This document shows positions 23,706 through 34,245 of a stretch of DNA of 64,000 nt, piece by piece. Made by a program: the position numbers and the translations under genes. The notes under the pieces are model-generated. The model did not search any database. It was not told the DNA's origin and worked only from the letters and a program-made list of their open reading frames with translations. The stretch's first letter is position 1, and each line of letters starts with the position of its first letter. Source of the DNA: Miscanthus floridulus (lineage: Eukaryota; Streptophyta; Magnoliopsida; Poales; Poaceae); the NCBI RefSeq assembly GCF_019320115.1, contig NC_089598.1:87745560-87809559 (forward strand), given 5' to 3'.

Positions 23706-23999
23706 ATTACCGTAAACTAGTTATCAAGCTCTTTAGTGTAGTTAGTTGTGAGAGCTTGTTAGTTTGGTTAGTATGGCTCTTTAGTTAGCTTTTGAGAGCA
23801 CACTAACTAGTGTAGTGACATAGCCATTGTGTGGATAGAGACTATAGAAACTAGACTTGTGGTAGGTGGCTTGCATTTTTAGTAGGCTAGCGCAACACTC
23901 GCTTCGCCTCATATTTGTCTAACCGGTTTGTTAAGTGTTCTTGTAGAAAATTTTAATAGGTTATTCACCTACCTCTAGCCATCAGGACCTTTCAGCGAT

Positions 24000-24869
24000 G
24001 AACGCCACATGGCCCCTGCTTCAAATGTTGATCACCCGATCTCAACGGTCATCAGTACATTTAAGTTGTGACTGGACGCTCTGCTTCGAAGTGAGCGGAC
24101 ACAGGAGTCCAGCGTCCGGTCGTTTCCAGTAAGGTTCCACTCACGACTGGAGCTGGTCATGCCCAACCGGACTCACCCAGCATCCGATCACTCACCGTCT
24201 CCTCTGTGCGCCACCACATCAGCACGATTGGATGCTAAATAGTGTTCAGCCAGGGTCCGATCGCCTGTGTCCGGTCAAGAGACCGAGGGCAGCCTACACT
24301 ACGCGCCACTGACCGGACGTAGGACCCCAACATCCGGTCACTGCGTGACCAGCGTTCGGTCACTGTTTCTCAGTGACTATCACCTCCTTCATTTCACCAA
24401 CTTCTCCACCCTTGCTCAAATGTGCTAACCACCAAGTGTATCACCTTGTCTACGTGTGTTAGCATATTTTCACAAACATTTTCAAGGGGTGTTAGCTTTC
24501 TACTAGATCCTAAATGCATATGCAATGAGTTAGAGCATCTAGTGGCACTTTGATAACCGCATTTTGATACGAGTTTCACCCCTCTTAATAGTATGGCTAT
24601 AGATCCTAAATATGATCACACTCTCTAAGTGTCTCGATCACTAAACCAAATAGCTCCTGTTAATTTCACCTTTGCCTTGAGCTTTTTGTTTTACTTTCTT
24701 CTTTTCCAAGTTCAAGCATTTAATCATCATCATGCCATCACCATCATCATGTCATGATCTTCATTTGCTTCATCACTTGGAGTAGTGCTACCTATCTCAT
24801 AATCACTTTGATAAATTAGGTTAGCACTTAGGGTTTCATCAATTCACTAAAACCAAACTAGAGCTTTCA
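24000..24869 (-). repeat. 5' LTR of the outer copia element, second part
   Basis: Resumes the LTR broken at 11329 and ends at 24869 with CTTTCA (TGAAAG on the minus strand). Joined with 10323-11329 it gives about 1,877 bp, close to the 1,922 bp of the 3' LTR. Confidence 0.88.
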
Positions 24870-24933
24870 CCCTTACACTCCAGGCACCGATGCTCTTGGT
24901 CACAAGGGTAAGGGTAAGACTAGGAGGCAGTGA
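24870..24933 (+). pseudogene. 3' end of the interrupted PMD gene
   Basis: The bases after the CCCTT duplication continue the exon cut at 2087 in the same frame: a Lys/Gly-rich tail (GHKGKGKTRRQ) and a TGA at 24931-24933. Removing the element and one CCCTT copy leaves no frame change, so the insertion was clean and came after this exon existed. Confidence 0.75.
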
Positions 24934-24982
24934 GGGTTTGTGGCAGATGTTATTATATACTATTATGGAGTTTGTGGACTTT

Positions 24983-26722
24983 TGTAAGGAAAATGGACCC
25001 TAGGCCCATTTACTTTGGATTTTAGTGTTTGATGACCAACACAACCAAATTGGACTAATGAATTTGCAATTTATTGTTTTGTAGTTCAATACGGTGTAGG
25101 ACATGACTAGGACGAAGGTGACATGTTGATCCTATGATCAACGCCATAAGCAAGACCCTAAAAGTACATGAGAAGACCCAAGATATCAAGCAAAGTCCAA
25201 GCACGAAGATAGAAACCAAGTCGGACGCAAGATCATGAAGAAAATGGCTTCACAGCACTAACAGAACGGTGGCGGCATAGCGATCAGATGCTCCGATCAG
25301 TTGTTCGACAATAGCAGCAGTGACCAGACACTGAGGACTAAAAGTGACTAGATGCGATGATGGCACTGTTCATCATTCTGGCAACACACTCAACACTGAC
25401 CGGATGCAGGATAGTGATCGATCGAACATAGGAACTACATCGTCCGATCAAGTCCAGAGAGGCTCCAGAGTGGCGATAGCGTGATCAAACGCTAGACAGT
25501 GATCGACCAAAAGTAGGAACAACAGTGTTTGATCAAGTCCAAAGAGGTTCTAGAGCGGCGAAATTGCGACTGGACGCGTTCGGTGGCATGTGACCGGACG
25601 CCATCAATGTTTGATTAGTTGATCACGCGCTCTAACGGTCGGGACGACCGAACACATCCGGTCAGTAGTAGAAAAGTGAGATTTCATCCCCAATGGCCAC
25701 TTTCTCAATGGGGCTTATAAATAGATCCTCAAACCAACCATTTGAGATGAGTGGAGCTAAGGAAACATACCAAGGATGTTGATACACCATTTTAGTGATC
25801 TCCACTTACATAGTGCTTAGTGATTTATTAGGTGATTAGTGTAGGTGCTTTATGGAGTGCTTAGGTTGATTAGACTACCGCTTATGCGCTTGCTTTTAGG
25901 TTTAGGCCTAGTGTTTAGTGAGGTTTGCATACCTCTGATCATTCAGTGCTTGCGCGCACCATTGTTGTACATCGAAGGGGCTTGTAGTCTTGCGAGCAGG
26001 CACGGAGCCAACGGTGGGGCTAGGGGGGCTCTAGCCCCCCCTACCGCTCGCAAGCAAGCGAAGCCACGTAGAGCCGTCGTCTGAAATTTTAGCTATAGAT
26101 GTACAGGTAGGAGGGGCTAAAATTTGTTGAACCTCTTTTCTTGCTAATTGCTGTTGTTTAGCCCCTCCTAATTTTTTTCCCTAGCTTCATCCCTGCTTGC
26201 GAGATCACACCAACCGTGTTTGTGGTGTGGCCGCCACTATGTACCAAAGGGAACAAGGCCCACGGTGGTTCGGCCAGAAGCTAGATAGTGATGATGGCAG
26301 GGAACGGTCTAGGAGAGGCTTGTTGGAAGGCACACCGGAGACCCACGTGTGCATGGGGAAGACCCGGGGCTATCCACAGAGTTACCCGACTGGGAGCTTC
26401 GCCCTTGTGAGGGATTCCTTGCGAGGGCTCCAACGAGGACTAGGGAGAAGCTTGCATGCTTCTCGATACCTCGGTAAAAATACCAAAGTCATCGACGGGA
26501 GTTTGCATATCTCTACCTTACTCTTTAGCTTCCGTATTTACATTGTTTGCATAACTCCTTTTGTGGTAGAGATAGCAACACACTAGCAAAACCATAGTTG
26601 CACATTTAGATAGTTTATCTTATGCATAGGTTTTGCTAAGAATAGAAAAAGAGACCATAGTTTAGAGTTAGAGTTTTAAGTTGCCTAATTCACCTCCCTC
26701 TTAGGCGTCACGGTCCTCTACA
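24983..26722 (+). repeat. 5' LTR of the gag-only element
   Basis: 1,740 bp from TGTAAGGAAAATGGACC to GGTCCTCTACA, including a 199-bp MITE. It matches 32231 to about 32738 at its start and also contains GACCGGACGC-type motifs (about 25390-25660). It differs in sequence from the TGAAAGCTC family LTRs. Confidence 0.85.
25997..26195. mobile_element. hAT-like MITE inside the 5' LTR
   Basis: 199 bp with imperfect terminal inverted repeats (CAGGCACGGAGCCA and, on the opposite strand, CAGGGATGAAGCTA). It is flanked by a perfect 8-bp duplication CTTGCGAG (25989-25996 and 26196-26203). An 8-bp duplication and CAGG-type ends fit the hAT superfamily. It also has an internal inverted pair near its left end (GGGGGGCTCTAGCCCCCC). 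It carries no coding capacity. Confidence 0.8.
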
Positions 26723-26724
26723 AG

Positions 26725-26736
26725 TGGTATCAGAGC
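26725..26736 (+). other. Primer-binding site of the gag-only element
   Basis: TGGTATCAGAGC begins two bases after the LTR and matches the initiator methionine tRNA 3' end. Confidence 0.88.
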
Positions 26737-26801
26737 TGGTTGGCTCAATTTGGACCTTTGACTTAACCGTCGTTGAGCCGATGCTATTTAGAGTGGTTGG
26801 G

Positions 26802-29800
26802 ATGGATACCTCTAGGCCTCTGCACTTTGATGGCACTAACTTCTCTTACTATAAAGCTCGAATGGCTTGTCACCTTGAGGCGGTAGACTTGGGTGTTTGG
26901 AGAGTCACTCGTGACAGGATGAAACCTATTAAGAATTCCGATAAACCCACAAAGAGTGAAGAAAAAGAAATTCATTTCATTGCTAGAGCTAAAAATTGCA
27001 TGTTTGAATCATTTAGCATGGATGTGTTTAACCAAGTGTTCACTTTAAATATGGCACATAAAATTTGGTTAAAACTCTAAGAGCTCCATGACGGCATAGC
27101 TAATGTCCATGTTGAAAGCTCTAGTTTGGTTTTGGTGAATTGATGAAACCCTAAGTGCTAACCTAGTTTATCAAGTGATCATGAGATAGGTAGCACATTC
27201 CAAGTGGTGAAGCAAATGAAGATCATGACATGATGATGGTGATGCCATGGTGATGATCAAGTGCTTGGACTTGAAAAGAAGAAAGAGAAAAACAAAAGGC
27301 TCAAGGCAAAGGTATAAACGGTTGGAGCCATTTTGTTTTGGTGATCTAGACACTTAGCGAGTGTGATCACATTTAGGTTCAATAGCCATTCTATTAAGAG
27401 GGGTGAAACTCGTATCAAAATGCGGTTATCAAAGTGCCACTAGATGCTCTAACTCATTGCATATGCATTTAGGATCTAGTGGAGTACTAACACCCTTGAA
27501 AATGTTTGTGAAAATATGCTAACATATGTGCACAAGGTGATACACTTGGTGGTTGGCACATTTGAGCAAGGGTTAGTAACTTCACTGGTGGAGTGTCCGC
27601 CCGTAGAGTGTGGACAATCCGATGGTGCCACCGGCACCCTGGATAGAAAAGACGGAGGTCACTGTAAGTGATCGGACACTGGTCTCTGAAAGGTCCAACG
27701 TGTCCGGTCAGTAGCAGTAGAAGAAGCACAGCGTTGGTCATCGACCAGATGCTGGAGCTGAAATGACTAGACGCTGGCTGGCTATGTCCGGTCACACTGA
27801 CATGGTCATGCACAGAGGAGTTGCCGAGTTACCAGACACTAGGAGCGTCCGGTCGAGCATGACTGGACGCGTCTGGTCGTGAAAAGTCATCTCTAGATGC
27901 TTACTGGAAATGACCGGACGCTGAGGTTCAGCGTCTGGTCACTTTGAGCTACAGCGTCCGGTCGTCATATGACCGTTGAGATCGGGTGATCAACATTTGA
28001 AGAGAAGGGACACGTGGCACACATCGCATGACTGAATGCTGAGGTCCAGCGTTCGGTCAATATGACCAGAGCGTCCGGTCACCCTGTGTTGTGCCCAGTG
28101 AAGGGGCACAACGGCTCTATTTCGTGGAGGCTTCTATTTAAGCCCTATGGCTGGCTCAAGCTCACTCTCTTGGCCATTTGCATTGACATAGCAACCTTGT
28201 GAGCTTAGCCAAAGCCCTCCCACTCATCTCCATCATTGATTCATCATCTTTGTGAGATTGGGAGAGAATCCAAGTGCATTGCTTGAGTATTTGCATCTAG
28301 AGGCACTTGGTGTTCGTGTTTTGTTGCGGGATTCGCTTGTTACTCTTGGTGGTTGCTGCCACCTAGATGGCTTGGAGCAGTGAGGATCGTCGAGCGGAGG
28401 TTGGTGATTGTCTCTGGCTCCGATTGTGGTGATTGTGAGGGGTTCTTGACCTTTCTCCAATGGAGAGCCAAAAGGTACTCTAGTGGATTACTCGTGGCTT
28501 GTGTGATCCTCTTCTTATGTTGGTTGTACGGCACCCTATTGAGGGTTTGGCGTGTGATGCCAATTAGCTCGTGAACCTCCAAGTGTGTGAATCGCCACAA
28601 CGAAGAGTAGCTTGCCGGCAAGCAAGTGAACCTCGGTAAAAAATCATTGTATTCATCATTTGATTCTGAGGTGATTGGTCTTCATTGGTATTCATTCTCG
28701 TGATTGATTAGCTCCTTCCTCGACACGGCAGTTTAAACAAATTGCTCACTCTCTTTACTTTACCGCAAACTAGTTGTCAAGCTCTTTAGTGTAGCTAGTT
28801 GTGAGAGCTTGTTAGTTTAGTTAGTGTGGCTCTTTAGTTAGCATTTGAGAGCACATTAACTTAGTGTAGTGTCATAGCCATTGTGTAGATAGAAACTATA
28901 TAAACTAGAATTGTGGTAGGTGGCTTGCTTTTTTAGTAGGATAGCGCAACACTTGCTTCGCCTCATAATTGTCTAACTAGATTGTTAAGTGTTGTTGTAG
29001 AATTTTTAATAGGCTATTCACCCCCTCTAGCCATTAGGACCTTACACATGTGCAAAAACATTATTTAGCTAAACAAAATTATGATTCCTTTAAAATGAAT
29101 AATGATGAGCTTGTTCGTAATATGTATTCTCGTTTGAATCTAACTATCAATGAGCTTCATTTAATAGGATTAACAAAGCTAGATGATGTGGACATTGTGA
29201 GGAAGATCATCTTTGTGCTACCACAAAAGAAATATACAAGCATCATCACCATCCTTCACAATATGGAGGACTTGAGCACCATGACCCTGGCCATAGTCAT
29301 TGGCAAGATAGTGGCATTTGAAATATCATGCAAGATGGGTCAAGAAGAAGCCTCTTCATCAAGCAAAGGCAAAGCTCTCACATGTAGTGAGAAAAAGAAG
29401 ATGAAGGGCAAGCAAGTTGAGACAAGCTTAAGCTTAAGCTCCTCAAGTGAAGATAAAGAAGAAGATAAGGATAAGGATGATGATGATGATGAAGATTCAA
29501 GTGATGATGATCAATCTTCCTCCTCCACCTCCGACCTTGATGAAGAATCAATAAAACTTATCAATAAGGTGGAGAAGATTATCTAAAGGCTCAATGTCAA
29601 GGGTGTGTCCATCCAAATTCAAGATATCATCTTCACCAATCAAAGAAATGAGCAAAGAAAAAAGGATGTTATGTATGCGGCGAGTGGGGCACTTTGTGGA
29701 AGTTTGTTCAAACAAGCCCACACCCAAGACAAAGAAGAAGGTGTGTAAGGACAAAGCTCTCACATCAATAAGGTCATAGGATGATTCTTCAAGTGAAGAA

Positions 29801-30873
29801 GAAGACCATCACAAGAGGCGAGGATACAAGCACTCATCATCAAGCACTTCATGTGTGTGCCTTATGGCACGAGGTAACAAAAAGTCTATCCCTAGTGATA
29901 GTGACAATGATAGTGATAGTGATGATGAGCTACCTTCTTATGATGAAATTGTGCAAGAAAATCTTAACTTTGCTAAAGTTCGCACTAGTCAACAAAAGAA
30001 GCTTGAAAAATTAAAAGAAAAACTAGATAGCTTACAACAAGCTTATGCTACTTTGCTTGAACAATATAAAACTTTTGCCAATCTTAATATGGAGCCATCT
30101 ACTAAAATTGAGCAACTTGAGACTAGTGTAAACACAAATAATTGCACAATCAATGATGAGCAACTTGTAAAGAAAAATAAAAAAATTAAAGGAAAAGTTA
30201 GTTAGCTCACAAGATGCTTATAAAAGTTTGCTCGCTAAAATGGAAACCATGTGCAAACATTATGATGAGCTAACAAATAAAGTTGCTCATCTTAAAGCCG
30301 TTGGTACAACCCCACCAAAGCACCTAAAAAGAAAAGTTTAATTTTTGACATGCCTAAAAAGGATGCCTCCACTTCTTGCAATGATTTATGTTTAGACTCA
30401 CTCTTGTGCAACCAAGTTTGTGTTGAGAAAGTTGTTGTAGATACATGCACACAAGAGGTTGCAATGGAGAATGAGCAACTCAAGCAAGAAGTGGCTCGCC
30501 TCACCAAGGACTTGACTCAAGTGAAAGGCATGACGAAGCAAGCCCAACTTCATCAAGATAACACCGTCAAGGGAGTGAAGAAGCTTGATAAAGGACAACC
30601 CATGGTTTGTCCTATGAGTGCAAGGTGAAGAATGGGGGAGGAGCAAAGAAGAAAGAGAAAAAGCAAACAAGCAAGCTCTCCAACACCTACACCAACAAGG
30701 TGGACAAGAAGGTCTCCACACCTTATCTCTTGAAGAAGAAGAAAAATGACAAGTTGGTGGCCATCAAGGTGAATAAGCAAGTCAACAATAGGGTCAAACG
30801 CTTTTGGGTGCCAAAAGAAATCATTTCAAATATGAAGAGCAACAAGAAGGTTTGGATCCCAAAAGGGAAGTGA
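26802..30873 (+). pseudogene. Gag-like gene of the non-autonomous element, split by a solo LTR
   Basis: The likely start is the ATG at 26802 (MDTSRPLHFDGTNFSYYKARM, a copia gag opening). An in-frame stop lies at 27078. The frame is interrupted by the solo LTR at 27113-29046 and resumes at about 29050, running to 29586 (LHLIGLTKLDDVDIVRKI, then Ser/Asp/Glu-rich). After a stop and frame change, a zinc-knuckle remnant lies at about 29670-29720 (CYVCGEW / GHFVEVC in two frames). Two later coiled-coil stretches (29855-30205 and 30350-30628) and a basic end block (30607-30873) complete it. No protease motif follows. Confidence 0.75.
27113..29046 (+). mobile_element. Solo LTR of the copia family inserted in the gag of the gag-only element
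   Basis: 1,934 bp from TGAAAGCTCTAG to GGACCTTACA with perfect 5-bp duplications CATGT (27108-27112 and 29047-29051) and no internal sequence. It resembles the solo LTR at 14281-16164 and the outer element LTR, not the inner element LTR. Confidence 0.92.
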
Positions 30874-32214
30874 GAAGTCCAATGGACTTCGGGGAATTTA
30901 GAGACTTGGCAAAGTATGGGTGCATTTCATGGGGTGCATCATAATAGATAAAGTCATTGCCAAGTGGGTTAGTGAATACTATGGACCCAAATTCCCCTTC
31001 CCATGTTAGGTAACTAGATGTAATTTCTTTCGATTGGTATTTCTTACAATTGGTATCAAGATTCAAATTATTGTAATTAGCATCTAGTTCCTTTTCATGC
31101 CTAGGTTTGCATTTGCGTGCTTATATCTTTTGCCATGCATACACTAGGTATATCTTATAGTAGGCTTGCTCGATTTCATTCTTAACCCTTGGAGCAAACC
31201 TACATGGTTTAAATTATTTAGGAGCACGGCATATAGCTTGTTTTACAATTGTTCATCTAATATGTGCCAAAGTCCAAATTATAGATAATTTCTCTCAAAT
31301 ATCACATTCGAAAATGATTCTCATATTCATGTGATGTCATCTTTCAAGTGGTATGGTTGATTCTAAAATCAATGTGCATGTCTCCTACAAGTATTCCATA
31401 CTTGTGTGTACAAATTTAGGGAAAGGTTACTCTACAAGTTGGATGCTTTGAGACTAACACCTTTTTAAGCTTATCATGCGTGTAGTAGTCTCATTGCAAG
31501 AAAAATGGAATCCCCGGAGTTAAACATCATACTTCAAATATCCACCACCTATTTGCAAGTGGTATAAATCAAATTGGTTTCTACATGTGGTATTTCTAAA
31601 CCAATATCATCATGTTGATTTCACTTTGATATCTATATGTTTTCTCCATGCATTATATATATTAAACTTCCTTGTGCTTTAATTTGCCAATTATGCATAA
31701 ACTACATTCTCCGTCATATAAATGCATATATTTATGGGGAACTTAGTCCATGTAATATGAGAGTCAAAATTGGTGACCTATTTCACTCTACATACAAAGG
31801 ATCACCAAGTTTGACCCTCCCTTGTGCTACTAATGTCTTCCTTTTCGGTGTTTGATTTCAAAGGGGGGGAATTTATAGGACCAAAAGCAAGCCCGGTCAT
31901 AATAATTTACAAGTGGTAATGGTCCAAGAGAGGGAGGATAGTGGATTATGGATTAGTCTATGTAATGGGGAGAATTTGTAGGACCAAAAAGCAAGGCTTA
32001 AATTCATAATACCATATGGGAACATTTGCAAGGGCAAGATAAGTTTTCAAATATGTTTACATGTGGTACCTTTTAACTTTACAATTAGTATCTTCAATTG
32101 ATATCTTTTAGCATCATATAACATTGTCCTTTGCATTGCATCCTAGCAAGTAAATAGTTTTTAAATTCTAAAAATTTTATTATTTGCTTGTTTTGGTTGT
32201 GTTGTTATCAATCA
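30874..32214 (+). other. Non-coding internal region of the gag-only element
   Basis: AT-rich sequence with no long open frame and no pol motifs on either strand. A short repeated phrase, TAGGACCAAAAGCAAG (31876) and TAGGACCAAAAAGCAAG (31979), with adjacent GGGGGGAATTTATAGGA-type runs, is the only structure noticed. Confidence 0.65.
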
Positions 32215-32230
32215 CCAAAAAGGACGAGAT

Positions 32231-32738
32231 TGTAAGGAAAATGGATCTTAGGTCCATTTACTTTGGATTTTGGTGTTTGATGACCAACACAACTAAATTG
32301 GACTAATAAATTTGCAAGTGATTGTTTTGTAGTTCAATAGGGTGCAAGACGTGACTTGGACGAAGGCGACACATTGATCCTACGATCAACACCATAAGCA
32401 AGACCCTAAAAGCATATGAGAAGACCCAATATATTAAGCAAAGTCCAAGCACGAAGATAAGAACCAAGCCGGACGCAAGATCACGAAGAAACGAGCTTCA
32501 CAGCACTGATCGGACACTCCGATCAGTTGCTCGGCAACAGCAGCAGCGACCGAACGCTGAGGACTAAAAGTGACCAGACACAACGATGACACTGTTCATC
32601 ATTTCGGCGACACACTCAGCACTGACCGGACGCTGGACAGTGATCGACTGGACGGAGGAACTACAGCGTCTGATCGAGTCCAGAGAGGCTCCAAAGCGGC
32701 GACAGCATGACCGGACGCTGGACAGTGATCGACCGGAC
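32231..32738 (+). repeat. Truncated 3' LTR of the gag-only element
   Basis: The first about 510 bp of the LTR match 24983 to about 25515; homology then stops within GATCGACCGGACGC. The following sequence (TTTGTTGGGCGTCAG...) is unrelated, so the LTR end and right-hand target duplication are missing. Confidence 0.8.
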
Positions 32739-33841
32739 GCCTTTGTTGGGCGTCAGTATAGGCGCAGGCCCAGGCCCAGGCCCAGCCTTGGCTAAAAGGG
32801 GGCTCGTCTGGTTGAGATTAGGAGAGGAAAGGGAGGAAATTTAGGAGATCTATTTTGATTTGTTAGCTGTGCACCTATTATATAAAGGGCACTTAGAGAT
32901 TGTAATGGACTTATCGAAGAAGGAATAAACCTCCCAAAGGCGGGCGGGTTTCCCTTTGACGGTGGCTGCGCGCGATTCAGCCGCTGCCACCGGCGAACCT
33001 CCCACTGCACCACTTCCTCGCTATCCCCTACGTTTCAATTCTCAATCTAGCCTACCGCTCCACTCTCCCCTGCGATCTCCCCACCGACGCCGTAACATCG
33101 AGTTTGGGAGGTTGACAAGATATGGCATGCTAGTGAGGAAGGGATTGAGGTGGATATTTTTAAGGGAACACCGAGTTCAGAGTCTGCAGAACTAATAAAG
33201 ACCCGAGTCCTCAGACGATGAAGATGAACCAACTACACCTAAGCACAGGAATGAAGAAACTAAGAATGATGGGATGGGCACATAGTTCATGGCTGCCGAA
33301 GTAGGTGAAGCATAGCTCATGGCTGCTCTGCTGATGTAGGAGAAGCATAGTTCATGACTGACAAGGTTGGAGAACAATGGATGCTTGATAAATAAAGAAT
33401 GCGTGCAGAACAAGGTTCTCTTTTTGCGTTTAACTGATGCTATGTTCCTCACTTGACTGAGAGACTTGTATACTTGTATTATTCCAAAGACTCGACAGTA
33501 TGTAATTAAAATAAAAAGAATTCATGTTCAGTTTATTTATTGGCTATAGCTGTCGACTTTCACGATGTTTTCAAGTTTTGACATTGCCACTGTCAGGGTG
33601 CGTTGCCGAAGAAGATTTCGAGACATGTTTTTCCTTCTGTACTGTTCTTTCCATCATTCTTGATATTTTTTTCTCTTGTTCTGCTTTGCACACAACAACA
33701 ATAGTACCACACAGGACATATGTACATGTTGGATTTCTGTTGATTTGATCACCTCGAAGGGTACTGTGGCCACCCAATGGATATGACAATACCAGTTCAA
33801 AAGGGAAAAAAACGCTTTAATTCCACGAAATTGAGTTTTGG
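32739..33841. other. LTR-like and unassigned sequence, no gene recognised
   Basis: The left part (32744 to about 33100) starts TGTTGGGC and has a TATA-like ATTATATAAAG (about 32878) and an AATAAA (about 32925), which suggests a fragment of another LTR. Its right end and target duplication could not be found. The rest has a short acidic open stretch (ESSDDEDEPTTPKHRNEE, about 33200-33280) that I do not recognise, then AT-rich sequence. Confidence 0.4.
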
Positions 33842-33862
33842 AAACTGTTTTCCTCGGCATCA

Positions 33863-34020
33863 ATGGCGAAGCTGGACGAGGAGTCAGAGGAGTTGCACCA
33901 GAAGTTCCTGGTGAAGGACATCGACCTGCCGACCTTTGTGCGGAAGTTCAAGAAGGTCTCCGCACGTGTTACCACAAGCAGGCGCTGCTCCATCTCGCCG
34001 GCCAGACATCACTCCGCTGA
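33863..34020 (+). pseudogene. VPS37: Fragment of a VPS37 (ESCRT-I subunit) gene, last exon only
   Basis: The frame from 33863 reads MAKLDEESEELHQKF then DIDLPTFVRKFKKV. One base later in phase the text continues RTCYHKQALLHLAGQTSLR and stops at 34018-34020. Together they match the end of plant VPS37 (Mod(r) domain), a subunit of ESCRT-I that sorts ubiquitinated membrane proteins at endosomes. A single-base insertion near 33955 separates the two frames. The rest of the gene (long N-terminal part and other exons) is absent upstream, so this is a broken copy, perhaps carried by a transposon. The similarity is from memory of the family, not a search. Confidence 0.7.
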
Positions 34021-34125
34021 TATCCGGCCAGACATTGTTGCCAACTTTGTTGTATATGCCTGCTCTCTTATTCTTGTTCTACACTCTGCTTGGCCCTGTT
34101 CTCTGAATGCAGCTTCTTCTTGTAG

Positions 34126-34245
34126 TTGTATAAGGGGCTTGCCAAAGATCAACCGGAGATTGCATGTAATCTTGCAAAACGTCTTCCCTTTGCTGTCCTG
34201 GTGTTCACCTGCCGAGTGACCAAAGTTGGATTTATTTCGTGGTAA
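34126..34245 (+). other. Short exon-like open stretch, unrecognised
   Basis: A TTCTTCTTGTAG acceptor-like site is followed by 39 open codons (beginning LYKGLAKDQPEIACNLAKRL) and a TAA at 34243-34245. It lies about 100 bp after the VPS37 fragment on the same strand. I do not recognise the family; it may be a second captured exon or chance. Confidence 0.2.

Larger units (their letters stand above)
11330..23994 (+). mobile_element. Inner Ty1/copia LTR retrotransposon
   Basis: A near-complete but mutated copia element of 12.7 kb, about 1.9 kb of which is a later solo LTR. The order is 5' LTR (11330-13379), primer site, gag, protease, integrase, RT, RNase H, long non-coding 3' region, polypurine tract and 3' LTR (21783-23994). 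It lies head-to-head inside the 5' LTR of a related element. The coding parts are very like those of the outer element, but the middle of its LTR differs, so the two belong to separate subfamilies of one lineage. Confidence 0.92.
21783..23994 (+). repeat. 3' LTR of the inner copia element
   Basis: 2,212 bp, matching 11330-13379. It keeps many more intact CCGG motifs than the 5' LTR and contains an expanded TC microsatellite. It ends GGACCTTTCA, followed by the target duplication GCGAT. Confidence 0.9.
24983..32738 (+). mobile_element. Gag-only LTR retrotransposon, copia-like, non-autonomous
   Basis: The 5' LTR (24983-26722), primer site, gag-like region, long non-coding part, polypurine tract (CCAAAAAGGACGAGAT, 32215-32230) and a truncated 3' LTR (32231 to about 32738) are in order. 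No protease, integrase or RT motifs were found between 30873 and 32230. The gag ends FWVPKEIISNMKSNKKVWIP, like the end of the copia gag above, so pol appears to have been lost directly after gag. It probably depended on proteins from a related element. Confidence 0.8.

Noticed and set aside
32744..33097. Complete solo LTR TGTTGGG...GTAACA
   Set aside because: The flanks (GCCTT and TCGAG) do not match, so no target duplication supports these ends.
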